Positions 37,541 through 46,573 of a stretch of 64,000 nucleotides of DNA are shown in pieces. The notes below the pieces were generated by a model, which did no database searches, was not told the origin of the DNA, and saw nothing but the letters and a program-made list of their open reading frames with translations. The DNA is from Maribacter dokdonensis DSW-8 (GTDB taxonomy: Bacteria > Bacteroidota > Bacteroidia > Flavobacteriales > Flavobacteriaceae). Positions within the stretch are counted from its first letter, which is position 1. Each line of letters opens with the position of its first letter. The DNA lies in the NCBI RefSeq assembly GCF_001447995.1, contig NZ_LDPE01000001.1, forward strand, positions 2,046,001 through 2,110,000, given 5' to 3'. Position numbers and translations under genes: made by a program.

Positions 37541-37656
37541 TTATATCATTTTGCTCAAAAATAATTCAACAAATTCATTATTAAGAATTCTATACCTAAA
37601 AAAGATAACCCATCCCTAATTTGTAACTTTAGTAAGAAATAAAAAGAGAACCTTAA

Positions 37657-38631
37657 ATGAAAGAAATTAATTGGGGAATAATTGGTTGTGGAGATGTTGC
37701 CGAAGTAAAAAGTGGACCTGCTTTTCAAAAAGTGGAAAACTCCAACTTGCTAATGGTCATGCGCAGAAATGAAGCTAAGGTCAAAGATTTTGCACAACGC
37801 CATGAGGTACCGTTATGGACTACCAATGCTGATGATATTATACACGACCCAAATATCAATGCAGTATATATTGCCACTCCCCCATCTTCTCACCTTACCT
37901 ATACCACACAGGCTCTAAAGGCAAATAAAAATGTGTATTTAGAAAAACCAATGGCACTGAACCCAAATGAAGCTAACCAAATTTGTGAAGCATTAGTAAA
38001 TAGCACAGGTAAATTAACCATGGCTCATTACCGACGTAAACTACCCGCTTTCTTAAAATTAAAAGAATTACTAGAAATTAATGCTATTGGTAATGTGCTT
38101 CACGTTGGATTACAAGTTTTACAATCTAAAAATGAATTATTTGCTTCTGACAAAAAAGAGAATTGGAGAATACAACCAGAAATATCAGGTGGTGGGTATT
38201 TTTTCGATTTGGCACCTCATCATTTAGATTTAATGATTCATTTTTTCGGGTCCATTGACAAGTTATATGGCCTTACCACGCCAACCAAAATCAACAACAA
38301 GGTAAATGAAATCGTTAACGGTATTATCGCATTTAAAAATGGTATACAATTTCGAGGTCTTTGGCAATTTAATGCCGCCGAAATAAACCAAAAAGATGAG
38401 TGTATTATATATGGAACAAACGGATGTATCAAATTTTCGTTTTTTGGATCGAAAGTTCACCTTATATCCAAAACAGAGGAAAGAGTATTTGAATTCAACA
38501 ATCCTAAACATGTTCAAGAGCCTATGATCGAAGCAACTGTTAATTTCTTTTTAGGAAACAATAAAAACCCATGCTCTGCTGAAGAAGGACTTTTGGTTAT
38601 CGATATTTTAGAACGTTTAAGCAGTCGATAA
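37657..38631 (+). CDS. Gfo/Idh/MocA family oxidoreductase
   Basis: A 324-aa NAD(P)-dependent dehydrogenase. N-terminal Rossmann fold with WGIIGCGDVAEVKSG (residues 5-19), the IATPPSSH strand end, and the catalytic-site motif YLEKPMALN (EKP, about residue 95). The second-domain GGGYFFDLAPHHLDLM provides the usual His and Asp residues. The family oxidises or reduces sugars and inositols; the substrate cannot be told. It ends 2 bp from the convergent nucleoside-hydrolase-like gene. Confidence 0.92.
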   Translation: MKEINWGIIGCGDVAEVKSGPAFQKVENSNLLMVMRRNEAKVKDFAQRHEVPLWTTNADDIIHDPNINAVYIATPPSSHLTYTTQALKANKNVYLEKPMALNPNEANQICEALVNSTGKLTMAHYRRKLPAFLKLKELLEINAIGNVLHVGLQVLQSKNELFASDKKENWRIQPEISGGGYFFDLAPHHLDLMIHFFGSIDKLYGLTTPTKINNKVNEIVNGIIAFKNGIQFRGLWQFNAAEINQKDECIIYGTNGCIKFSFFGSKVHLISKTEERVFEFNNPKHVQEPMIEATVNFFLGNNKNPCSAEEGLLVIDILERLSSR

Positions 38632-38633
38632 CC

Positions 38634-39653
38634 TTATTTTTCAACCCCCAACAACACCAACTTCGTAAAGAAATCGTCAAACAACAAGCGATTATCAAGC
38701 TGTTGATATACTCGAATGTTTCGCCCTTTTAAATTGACTTTATACAAACCCTCTTCATTTATAATTGGAGCTTGTTTTATAACATAGCTACTCGATGATG
38801 GGTCTGGCTCAAATGACGACTGAAGAGCCGTCAGAAGCACTAACGGATTATCGCCATATATATACACCTCCCCCATAGGAATATTCCATTTATCCAATTT
38901 CGTATAAGCCTCTTTCATCACATTAAATAAATGATTACCAAGCTTGCCTTTACCTTTAACTTTTATCAATAGTTCGGCATCTGACATTATAGGTTGTCGA
39001 TAAACGTTTCTTGGTACTTGCCATATATTGATGTCTGAATCATTGAATATAACTTGAGCGGCTTTAATATCGATTCCTAAATTATACTCTAAAGTAGTAT
39101 ACCCAGGTGGCGGAATTGCGATATCTGTATATTCTGGACCGCCGATCCAAACCAAGGTTAATTTTTCTGCAATTTCAGGTTCAAGCAAGTAAGCACTTGC
39201 GATGTTAGTTAAACCTCCACCACAAACAACATACAAAGGCAAATCTGTATCGGTACGCATTGCTTCTTTAATGATTACCTGGACTGCTTCGCTATCTATA
39301 GGTTTTGTAACATCGACCATACTTCGGCTTTTATCTATATACACATTAACAGAATTTTCGAGCCCCAAGATATTAATGACTTTCATCGCCTGTTCTTTTG
39401 CGTATTCTGAAGTTCCAGGTCCGCCAAAACCTTGTTCATATAAATGGGAAGCAATTATCCCTCTTATTTCTACTGATGGTGACATTAAGTGATGTGCTAA
39501 TTGAAAGAGTCCGTCAGGATCACCTCCCAAATCATTATCTATTATTACTCGCATTCTGGGCTTCACCAAAGAGTTCAGCTCTTCTAATCGGGTTTGTTGT
39601 GAAAATCCAAATGAAGAAATAACAAAAAACAGAATTAGAAATATAGACCGCAT
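38634..39653 (-). CDS. Secreted nucleoside hydrolase-like protein
   Basis: A 339-aa exported protein (signal peptide MRSIFLILFFVISSFGFSQ). The metal-binding Asp cluster appears as IIDNDLGGDPDGLFQLAHH (about residues 36-54), close to the DxDxxxDD motif of inosine-uridine nucleoside hydrolases. The strands VVCGGGLTNIASAYLLEPEI and LVWIGGPEYTD follow the family core. Expected role is Ca-dependent cleavage of a ribosyl bond in the periplasm or outside, but sugar-directed relatives exist in Bacteroidota, so the substrate is open. It is divergent from the carboxylesterase gene, also exported. Confidence 0.85.
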   Translation of the reverse strand: MRSIFLILFFVISSFGFSQQTRLEELNSLVKPRMRVIIDNDLGGDPDGLFQLAHHLMSPSVEIRGIIASHLYEQGFGGPGTSEYAKEQAMKVINILGLENSVNVYIDKSRSMVDVTKPIDSEAVQVIIKEAMRTDTDLPLYVVCGGGLTNIASAYLLEPEIAEKLTLVWIGGPEYTDIAIPPPGYTTLEYNLGIDIKAAQVIFNDSDINIWQVPRNVYRQPIMSDAELLIKVKGKGKLGNHLFNVMKEAYTKLDKWNIPMGEVYIYGDNPLVLLTALQSSFEPDPSSSSYVIKQAPIINEEGLYKVNLKGRNIRVYQQLDNRLLFDDFFTKLVLLGVEK

Positions 39654-39848
39654 AAGCTTTATTTTTTTATGAAATACGTATCAACAACAATTAATTTTAT
39701 ATTACTACAATGATTACAACAACTTAAATCATCAATATCTGATAGTAAATTTTATCAATAATACTAAATTTTAATGGTCAGATTATCATATAATTAAAAA
39801 ATAAATGTATTATTGTTACAAAATGAGACAATAACACATTTAATCATC

Positions 39849-41477
39849 ATGAGAAATCTTAAAATTATCCTATTCAGCCTTTTGTTGACCTTCAAATTTA
39901 CAAACGCACAAGAAACTAATTCATTTCCTGTTCAAGTATCTATTGAAAACGGAATCATCGAAGGTAATTACGACACTCACACCGGAATTCAACGTTTCTT
40001 TGGCATACCATTTGCCAAACCTCCAGTAGGTGAGCTAAGATGGAAAGCCCCTCAACCTTTAGATAATTGGGAAGGCGTAAAAGAGACTAAAAAATTTGGT
40101 CCTAGACCAATGCAAACTATGGTTTTCGGTGATATGCATTCTAGGTCTAATGGCGTTAGCGAAGATTGCCTATACCTAAACGTTTGGACACCAGCAAAAA
40201 TGGACACCAAAGACCTTCCCGTTCTTGTATATTTCTATGGCGGCGGGAATGTTGCCGGTGATGGTTCAGAGCCTCGTTATGATGGTGAGAGTATGGCCAA
40301 AGAAGGTATTGTCGTTGTTACAACGAATTATAGATTGAATATATTCGGATTTTTGGCACACCCAGAATTAAGTGCAGAGGCTCCGTATAAGGCTTCTGGA
40401 AATTATGGATTGTTAGATCAAAATGCAGCTCTAAAATGGGTAAACAAAAATATTGCCGTTTTTGGTGGCGACCCCAATAAAATAACCATTGCAGGCGAAT
40501 CGGCTGGTTCTATTGGTACAAGTCAACAAATGGGGTCGCCATTATCTAAAGATTTAATTGCAGGCGCTATTGGTGAAAGTGGTGCTGGCATCAACCCTAC
40601 TATGTCACCTGTTCCATTGAAAGATGCAGAAAACATGGGTGAGGAATTTGCTAAAAATACCGGTTACCCATCTATTGCAGCATTACGTAAATTGAGCACC
40701 AGAGAAGTATACGAAATATATAATGAGTCAAAAAGATTTGGTTTCCCTACTGTTCTAGACGGTTACTTTTTACCCAAAACGCTACCTGAAATCTTTGAAA
40801 ATAAAGAACAGGCTATGGTCCCATTATTATTAGGGTGGAATTCTGCCGAGATACCAGGTATGGCTTTTACACAAGGTCCTTATACAGAGGAAAACTATGT
40901 AAACAAAGTAAAAGAAGCTTACCCAAAAGAATATAAAAAGGTATTAGAACTATACCCTCATAGTTCTGAAAAAGAAATTGAATTATCTGCTACTGCTTTA
41001 GCATCTGATAGATTTATCTCTTATAGTACTTGGAAATGGTTCGATTTACATAGAAAAAATAGTGGCCAACCCGTTTACAGATATTTATACAGCAAATTGA
41101 GACCACCTTTAGTTGATAATACTTTAGCATCTGGTTTAGCTGGTGGCACTGTGGCAAAAGGCTCAGACACACCTCCTGCTCCAGTAGCTGTTGGTGCTCC
41201 GCACGCTTGTGAAATTGAATATTGTATGGGCAACCTTCATTTGGTTGATGATTATGCATGGACTGCGGATGATTACAAAGTTTCTAAAGAGATGATGACG
41301 TATTTTGCTAATTTCATTAAAACCGGAAACCCAAATGGTGAAGGACTACCAAAATGGGATCCTGCCAAACCCAACGACACAACTCCCCCGGTTATGGTCC
41401 TAGACACTGAAAGTAAGCTGATAAAGGCTCCCAATGATGAACGTTATGAGTTTTTAGATAAGTCTTTCAAAAATTAA
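39849..41477 (+). CDS. Secreted type B carboxylesterase
   Basis: A serine esterase of the cholinesterase-like family, about 542 aa from the ATG at 39849. An upstream in-frame Met at 39813 adds 12 residues before the signal peptide (MRNLKIILFSLLLTFKFTNAQ), so I prefer the internal start. Motifs: FFGIPFAKPPVGELRWKAP, EDCLYLNVW, the nucleophile elbow GESAGS, and the His region GAPHACEIEYCMGN. It hydrolyses carboxylic esters in the periplasm or outside the cell; natural substrate is unknown. A terminator hairpin follows. Confidence 0.93.
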   Translation: MRNLKIILFSLLLTFKFTNAQETNSFPVQVSIENGIIEGNYDTHTGIQRFFGIPFAKPPVGELRWKAPQPLDNWEGVKETKKFGPRPMQTMVFGDMHSRSNGVSEDCLYLNVWTPAKMDTKDLPVLVYFYGGGNVAGDGSEPRYDGESMAKEGIVVVTTNYRLNIFGFLAHPELSAEAPYKASGNYGLLDQNAALKWVNKNIAVFGGDPNKITIAGESAGSIGTSQQMGSPLSKDLIAGAIGESGAGINPTMSPVPLKDAENMGEEFAKNTGYPSIAALRKLSTREVYEIYNESKRFGFPTVLDGYFLPKTLPEIFENKEQAMVPLLLGWNSAEIPGMAFTQGPYTEENYVNKVKEAYPKEYKKVLELYPHSSEKEIELSATALASDRFISYSTWKWFDLHRKNSGQPVYRYLYSKLRPPLVDNTLASGLAGGTVAKGSDTPPAPVAVGAPHACEIEYCMGNLHLVDDYAWTADDYKVSKEMMTYFANFIKTGNPNGEGLPKWDPAKPNDTTPPVMVLDTESKLIKAPNDERYEFLDKSFKN

Positions 41478-41498
41478 TTAGTAACTCCGTTCAAATAC

Positions 41499-41553
41499 AT
41501 CTCTTTTTCATTTTAATAGCATCAATGCTCTTAATAAGAAAAAGAGATTTTTT
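41499..41553 (+). terminator. Terminator after the carboxylesterase gene
   Basis: ATCTCTTTTTC (41499-41509) pairs with GAAAAAGAGAT (41538-41548), with an inner AGCAT/ATGCT stem, followed by six T. It lies 22 bp after the esterase stop. Confidence 0.75.
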
Positions 41554-41619
41554 ATTGAAACAAGTTTTTGAGCAACTTTTTACATCAATAGTAACCAAAC
41601 AATATTATAAATTGCACCC

Positions 41620-41757
41620 ATGAAAAAATTAATTCAAATTATTGGTGCGTGGTATGGCGCAAAGAAAATAGGTGGTGGTAAATGTGGCTGCATAGGAACC
41701 GTTTTTGTATTTCTTATTCTGTATTGGATATTCGGTTATGTTTTAGAGGCTTTTTGA
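41620..41757 (+). CDS. Small membrane protein (45 aa)
   Basis: A 45-codon frame starting MKKLIQIIGAWYGAKKIGGG, with KCGCIG in the middle and a hydrophobic stretch VFVFLILYWIFGYVL ending EAF. The composition, with a basic Gly-rich N-terminus and one membrane helix, looks like a real small membrane protein rather than chance. It is placed after the esterase terminator, so it needs its own promoter. I know of no function; the two Cys in CGC could bind metal or form a disulfide. Confidence 0.5.
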   Translation: MKKLIQIIGAWYGAKKIGGGKCGCIGTVFVFLILYWIFGYVLEAF

Positions 41758-41763
41758 GGATGT

Positions 41764-41932
41764 TTGTTAGTTGTTAGTTGCCGGTTGATGGCTTTTACGC
41801 TGGGCGCTATGCGCCTGTCGCTTAACGCTTGACGCATTGCGCTGGACATTATAAAACGCTTTATCTGCGCAGAGCATATAGGGCTTTACAAATAGCGCTT
41901 CCTCTACTCTCTAATTTCTATTTTCTCTTCTC
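41764..41932 (+). repeat. Degenerate composite repeat, copy A
   Basis: Copy A of a three-part sequence: a GTTGTT/GGTTGATGG-like block, a GCGC-rich block (GCGCTATGCGCC, CGCTTGACGCATTGCGC), and a pyrimidine tail (CTCTCTAATTTCTATTTTCTC). The tail overlaps the last codons of the dnaE-type gene on the other strand. Copies B and C, in the same orientation, lie at 44938-45078 and 45225-45320. Confidence 0.6.
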
Positions 41933-44900
41933 CAGTTTTCTTTTGGTCAAAAACCTTGACGCTAGTTTTCATATCGGCATATCTAGGGTCTTGTATAAAA
42001 TCTTGCTTTTGTAGTTTTATAACTTCTATACTTAGAAAACCAAATTCACTGACCACTTTACCATAAAACCGATAAATTCCTCGTCCTTTAAACATATATT
42101 TTGCTGCCACGGGCGGAAATAAGACCGTATCAAAAACCTGTCCCTGTTGATCCAACAATGTTGCAAAGTACATGGCTTTCTTTGTATGTGTTCTGGTGCG
42201 CTTTACTGTAATTAGATATCCGTAGATATCTATATTCTTACCTAAGTACTGCTCCAAATCTTTACTACCACAAGTATTTAACGGCTGCTCTAACAACAAC
42301 TGAAACGGACTGCATAAACTAAAGCCCAACAATTCTAATTGTGTAAAGGCAACTTCTAAATGGGTGCTATATAATGCTGGAATTTCAAAATGTTGATGTC
42401 GTGGCGCAAACAATTTAGGGTGGTCCACTTTTTTAGTCTTATTCAAAAACAAATGTGCTTTCCATAATAATTCGTGCTTATTGGTTTTTGTAAACCTAAA
42501 AGCATCAATTCGTATTAAAATACTCACTTGCTCTATAGAGATAATCAACCGATCTAATAAATCTTCTAACGAATGAAACTTCCCATTAAGAAAGCGCTCT
42601 TTTAAAATACGCTCCATAACCCGTTGTTCCAATTCTCGTAGATAGCCTAACCCTAAATACAAATCTTTACCATAAATGCAATTACCTGCATTACTTCTAT
42701 TTACGCAAGGTGGATGTATCGTTGCGCCCAACATACGGGCTTCGTGCACATAAAATTCGGGTTTGTAAAATCCGCCACCATTATTCAGTACCGCCACCAT
42801 ATATTCTAGCGGATAATACGCCCTTAAAAACAAACTCTGGTAACTTTCTACTGCGTATGATGCCGAATGCCCTTTTGCAAAAGCATAGCCAGCAAAACTT
42901 GCTACTTGATCCCACACCTCATTAATAAGCTTTTCTGTATAGCCTTTTTTACGACAGTTATCTATAAATTTATCCTGTACTTTTTGAAACTCTTCTCGCG
43001 AGCGAAATTTACCGCTCATTCCACGCCGTAACACATCGGCTTCACCTAAATCTAAATCGGCAAAATGGTGGGCAACTTTTATCACATCTTCTTGATACAC
43101 CATAACTCCGTAAGTCTCTGGCATAATTTCTAGCATTACCGGGTGAGCCAACTCTTCTGCCCTGCCCTTGTTACGATGCCGAAGAATGTATTCTCGCATC
43201 ATACCACTTTTAGACACTCCTGGGCGAATTATAGAACTTGCCGCTACCAAACCTAAATAGGTATCTACTTCTAGCTTTTTCAACAACATACGCATAGCGG
43301 GAGATTCTACATAAAAACAACCCATGCACTGCGCTGTTTTTACCATGTTATTGATTTTGGGGTCGTTTTTAAATGCTTTGATATCGTGAATATCGAATTT
43401 GGCAAATTCATCAGGGCGGTCGCGTTCCAAAATATCGAGCGTTTCTTTTATTTTAGAGAGTCCGCGCTGGGCAAGAATATCAAACTTAAAAATACCGACA
43501 TCTTCGGCGATCACCATATCAAATTGTGTGGTAGGAAATCCTTTTGGGGGCATATTGGTTGCCGAAAACCAATGAATAGGTTGTTCGGTAATTAAGATTC
43601 CACCGGCATGTATACTCAAATAATTGGGCATGCCGTGTAGCAACTGGGCGTATTTTAATACCAAAGCCGATATATTATCTAACCTGCTGGCTTGAAAATC
43701 ACCATTACACAACACATCTATTTCATCTTTTGGCAAGCCAAATACCTTACCCAATTCTCGAATTACTCCTCTAGATTGAAACGTAACATAGGTACCCAAC
43801 AAAGCAACGTTCTTGAATCGATTAAAAATATACTCCGTCATTACCGGTCTGTCCCGATGCGAAAAATCAATATCAAAATCGGGCGGATTTACACGATACA
43901 GATTAATAAAACGCTCAAAATACAGGTCGAGCTCCATAGGATCTACATCCGTTATAAAAAGTAAATATGCCACAATACTATTGGCACCACTACCACGCCC
44001 CACATAAAAGAATTTCTGCTTACGGGCATAAGAGATGATATCCCAATTAATAAGAAAGTAAGAGACAAAATCCATTTTTTTAATGAGGTAGAGCTCTTTC
44101 TCTAAGCGATCCAAAACAGCTTGGTTTATTTCTGGATACCGCTTAGGCAAGCCTTCTTGACATAGCTGCTCTAAAAACACCTCATCTTCTGCCTTACTCC
44201 CTAAATACACATTTAAATTCTGAGGTTTTCGCTCCAAGCTAAAATCGAAATGAATAGTGCAATTATTCATTAAACGCTGGGTATTCTCTAAAATAAAAGG
44301 ATGCTCGGAAAAATGCGCTGCCAAATTTGGTATGGCATACATTTTCTCATCTTCATTAGCTTGCTCAGTAACCGACAGCATACTCAACAAGGTGTTATTA
44401 GCAATGGCGCGTAGCAACCTGTGTGCATTAAAATCGCGCTTATTTCTAAAGGTTACAGGTTGTAGCAATACAATTTTATCGTGCTGCTCTAACAACTTTG
44501 AAAATCGTAATCGTTTTAGCTCATTGACCGAAACCCCAATAAACTCATGTTCTGCAAAGACTTTCTTTTCACTCTCTAAAACTTTCTCAAAAGGATAAAT
44601 AACAAAGACATTTTTAAACTGCGGAGCTATTTCAGGAATGTTCTTTTCATGATGAATATAATGCGATAAAAAATCGTTGAGCTCTAAAAACCCTTCGTTA
44701 TTCTTAGCTATACCCACAAAACAAGGTTCAACCCCGTTTCTAAAATCGATTCCTAAAATGGGTTTTATATCATATTCTGGAGCTTTACGAACAAAATTTA
44801 AACAAGCCGATGTGTTATTGATATCGGTCAATGCCAGTTGCGTAACCCCATGATTTTTTGCCAATTGCAAGAGCTCCAGTTCCGAGAAGGTTCCGTAACG

Positions 44901-44933
44901 AAGGCTGTAATATGTGTGACAGTTTAGGTACAA
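41904..44933 (-). CDS. dnaE2: DnaE-type DNA polymerase III alpha, short error-prone form
   Basis: A 1009-aa C-family polymerase, shorter than replicative DnaE (about 1150-1450 aa). The PHP domain is N-terminal (HTYYSLRYG; TDINNTSACLNF has lost a metal ligand, as in E. coli DnaE). The palm motifs are RGSGANSIVAY, PDFDIDFSHRD (two catalytic Asp) and IFKFDIL (third Asp); the fingers have HPVMLEIMPETYGVMVYQEDV and FAKGHSASYA. A C-terminal OB fold (about 900-985) reads IDIYGYLITVKRTRT. It lies downstream of dinB on the same strand, the pair resembling bacterial mutasome-type translesion sets. Two repeat copies bracket it, and one supplies its last codons. Confidence 0.92.
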   Translation of the reverse strand: MYLNCHTYYSLRYGTFSELELLQLAKNHGVTQLALTDINNTSACLNFVRKAPEYDIKPILGIDFRNGVEPCFVGIAKNNEGFLELNDFLSHYIHHEKNIPEIAPQFKNVFVIYPFEKVLESEKKVFAEHEFIGVSVNELKRLRFSKLLEQHDKIVLLQPVTFRNKRDFNAHRLLRAIANNTLLSMLSVTEQANEDEKMYAIPNLAAHFSEHPFILENTQRLMNNCTIHFDFSLERKPQNLNVYLGSKAEDEVFLEQLCQEGLPKRYPEINQAVLDRLEKELYLIKKMDFVSYFLINWDIISYARKQKFFYVGRGSGANSIVAYLLFITDVDPMELDLYFERFINLYRVNPPDFDIDFSHRDRPVMTEYIFNRFKNVALLGTYVTFQSRGVIRELGKVFGLPKDEIDVLCNGDFQASRLDNISALVLKYAQLLHGMPNYLSIHAGGILITEQPIHWFSATNMPPKGFPTTQFDMVIAEDVGIFKFDILAQRGLSKIKETLDILERDRPDEFAKFDIHDIKAFKNDPKINNMVKTAQCMGCFYVESPAMRMLLKKLEVDTYLGLVAASSIIRPGVSKSGMMREYILRHRNKGRAEELAHPVMLEIMPETYGVMVYQEDVIKVAHHFADLDLGEADVLRRGMSGKFRSREEFQKVQDKFIDNCRKKGYTEKLINEVWDQVASFAGYAFAKGHSASYAVESYQSLFLRAYYPLEYMVAVLNNGGGFYKPEFYVHEARMLGATIHPPCVNRSNAGNCIYGKDLYLGLGYLRELEQRVMERILKERFLNGKFHSLEDLLDRLIISIEQVSILIRIDAFRFTKTNKHELLWKAHLFLNKTKKVDHPKLFAPRHQHFEIPALYSTHLEVAFTQLELLGFSLCSPFQLLLEQPLNTCGSKDLEQYLGKNIDIYGYLITVKRTRTHTKKAMYFATLLDQQGQVFDTVLFPPVAAKYMFKGRGIYRFYGKVVSEFGFLSIEVIKLQKQDFIQDPRYADMKTSVKVFDQKKTGEEKIEIRE

Positions 44934-44937
44934 AATT

Positions 44938-45078
44938 CGTTGTTCGTTTTTGGTTGATGGTTTTTTTGCGCTGAGCGCTTCACGCTAGACGCTAAACACT
45001 ATTTTTTTTTGCGCTTCGCGTGTGGCGCTCGGCGTGTAGCGCGATGCGCTTTCTCTCTTTTCTAACTTCTATTTTCTC
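44938..45078 (+). repeat. Degenerate composite repeat, copy B
   Basis: Same order as copy A: GTTGTTCG and GGTTGATGG, then a GCGC-rich part (GCGCTGAGCGC, GGCGCTCGGCGTG, GCGCGATGCGC), then CTCTCTTTTCTAACTTCTATTTTCTC. It lies just upstream of the dnaE-type start codon, so it is part of that gene's leader. Confidence 0.6.
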
Positions 45079-45224
45079 ACTCGAGATTTCACTTCGGCTA
45101 CGCTCAGTGACCGGATTTCGTCATTGCAAGGTTTTTTAGCCGAAGCAATCTGCCGAAAGTAACTGCATCCGATTATCATTGTCACCCCAATACAACAGAT
45201 CACTTCGTCATTCCTCCTCTTTTT
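45079..45224. repeat. Interspersed-repeat-like segment between copies B and C
   Basis: Contains CACTTCGGCTACGCTCAGTGA (45090-45110), CGTCATTGCAAGG (45119-45131), GAAGCAATCTG (45142-45152) and the imperfect reverse complement CAGATCACTTC (45196-45206). These words recur as intergenic repeats in many bacterial genomes. Recognition is from memory; no genome was available for comparison. Confidence 0.4.
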
Positions 45225-45320
45225 AGTTGATGGTTGTTGGTTGTTCGTTTTTTTTTGCACTTAGCGTGTTGCGCATTGCGCTTTCTCTCCTCTCTATATT
45301 CTAACTTCTTTTCTCTCCTC
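45225..45320 (+). repeat. Degenerate composite repeat, copy C
   Basis: AGTTGATGG and GGTTGTTCG, then TTAGCGTGTTGCGCATTGCGC, then CTTTCTCTCCTCTCTATATTCTAACTTC in two pieces. It shares GCGCATTGCGC-like and TTCTAACTTCT words with copies A and B, and lies just after the dinB stop. Confidence 0.55.
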
Positions 45321-45358
45321 AACAACCAACATTTCATTCCGCCTCTGGGGCTAGGGGC

Positions 45359-46573
45359 TTACAATTTTCTATGCGCCAATACTACTGGTGGTAATCCGTT
45401 GAAGGGATTATGCATTCTTCCTATTGTTTTTGCTCCCATGCCTGATGCACGCAGCACACTTTTGTCTCCGTAGCGTTTTCGTATGTTATCCATAGCATTG
45501 TAAAGGCTTAGAATTTCTTCGGTATCATCGAACAAATTGATCTGGTAATTACCCGATACTAAATGACTAAAACGTATACCTATTAAGCGTACTAGCAACC
45601 TACGGTTATACAAGTTTTTGAACAGGTCTAAAATTTTAGGAATTAAAATATGATCTGCGCTGGTATACGGAATACGCATTTGCTTTGAATAGGTGTTAAA
45701 ATCTGAATATCTGATCTTTACCGAAATACAAGCTGTTAGCTTCTCGCCTCTTCGTAATTGGTAGGCTAGGTTTTCGGTCATAGCAATCAGAATACCGCGC
45801 AGCCTGTTGACATCAATAGTATCTTTGTCAAAAGTTCGTTCTGTAGAGATAGACTTTCGTTCGTTGAACGGAATCACGGGTGTATTATCAATGCCATTGG
45901 CTCGTTTCCAAATAACGCCACCATTGGCACCCAACACACGCTGCATTACCTCCATGGGCATTTCTTGTACAGTACGTACTTGGCGCAATCCTAAATTTCG
46001 TAATGTTTGATAGGTTTTATCGCCCACCATAGGTATTTTTTTGATGGACAGCGGTGCCAGAAAAGGCTTTTCCAATCCCTCATCTATTTTTAATTGATTG
46101 TTAGGTTTTGCCTCGTTCGTAGCCACTTTAGAAACTACTTTATTTGCTGAAAGTCCAAAAGAAATAGGAAGCCCCGTTTCCCTAATAATCTTCTTTCGCA
46201 TGTCACATGCATATTGATAGCAACCAAAAAAACGGTCCATACCGGTGAGGTCTGCATAAAACTCATCTATGCTCGATTTTTCGAATACGGGCACATACTC
46301 TTTTATAATTTCGGTTACAATATCTGAGTGCTTACTATAGTCACCCGCATTACCTCTAATGACAACAGCTTCGGGACAAAGTTCTCTTGCCATTTTCATG
46401 GGCATACCAGAATGTACCCCAAAGCCACGGGTTTCATAGCTACACGCTGCCACTACACCACGGTCTCCTGTTCCGCCTACCAACAAAGGTTTATGCTGTA
46501 ACTCACGATTATTTAATCGTTCTACGGACACATAAAAAGTATCTAAATCTATATGTAAAATGGTCTTGCTCAT
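45359..46573 (-). CDS. dinB: DNA polymerase IV (Y family)
   Basis: A 404-aa Y-family translesion polymerase. Catalytic acidic residues are visible in HIDLDTFYVSVE (residues 6-17) and SSIDEFYADLTG (SIDEF, about residue 100). YETRGFGVHSGMPM is the usual fingers motif, and the helix-hairpin-helix region reads IPMVGDKTYQTLRNLG. The C-terminal little-finger domain is complete (RYSDFNTYSKQM, GIRFSHL). A consensus C-terminal clamp-binding motif is not evident, although QINLF (about residue 357) could serve. It precedes dnaE2 by 425 bp of repeats on the same strand. Confidence 0.95.
   Translation of the reverse strand: MSKTILHIDLDTFYVSVERLNNRELQHKPLLVGGTGDRGVVAACSYETRGFGVHSGMPMKMARELCPEAVVIRGNAGDYSKHSDIVTEIIKEYVPVFEKSSIDEFYADLTGMDRFFGCYQYACDMRKKIIRETGLPISFGLSANKVVSKVATNEAKPNNQLKIDEGLEKPFLAPLSIKKIPMVGDKTYQTLRNLGLRQVRTVQEMPMEVMQRVLGANGGVIWKRANGIDNTPVIPFNERKSISTERTFDKDTIDVNRLRGILIAMTENLAYQLRRGEKLTACISVKIRYSDFNTYSKQMRIPYTSADHILIPKILDLFKNLYNRRLLVRLIGIRFSHLVSGNYQINLFDDTEEILSLYNAMDNIRKRYGDKSVLRASGMGAKTIGRMHNPFNGLPPVVLAHRKL

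Noticed and set aside
44700..44933. Degenerate PHP metal site in the DnaE-type polymerase as a sign of unusual function
   Set aside because: E. coli DnaE has similar losses (TDxxN-type loop), so this alone is not remarkable.
45069..45260. 63-codon minus-strand frame between dnaE2 and dinB
   Set aside because: It is made almost wholly of the intergenic repeats and has low-complexity, non-protein-like composition.
41764..45320. GC-rich repeats as a CRISPR array
   Set aside because: Copies are degenerate, unequal in length and spaced by genes; there are no regular spacers and no cas genes in the window.
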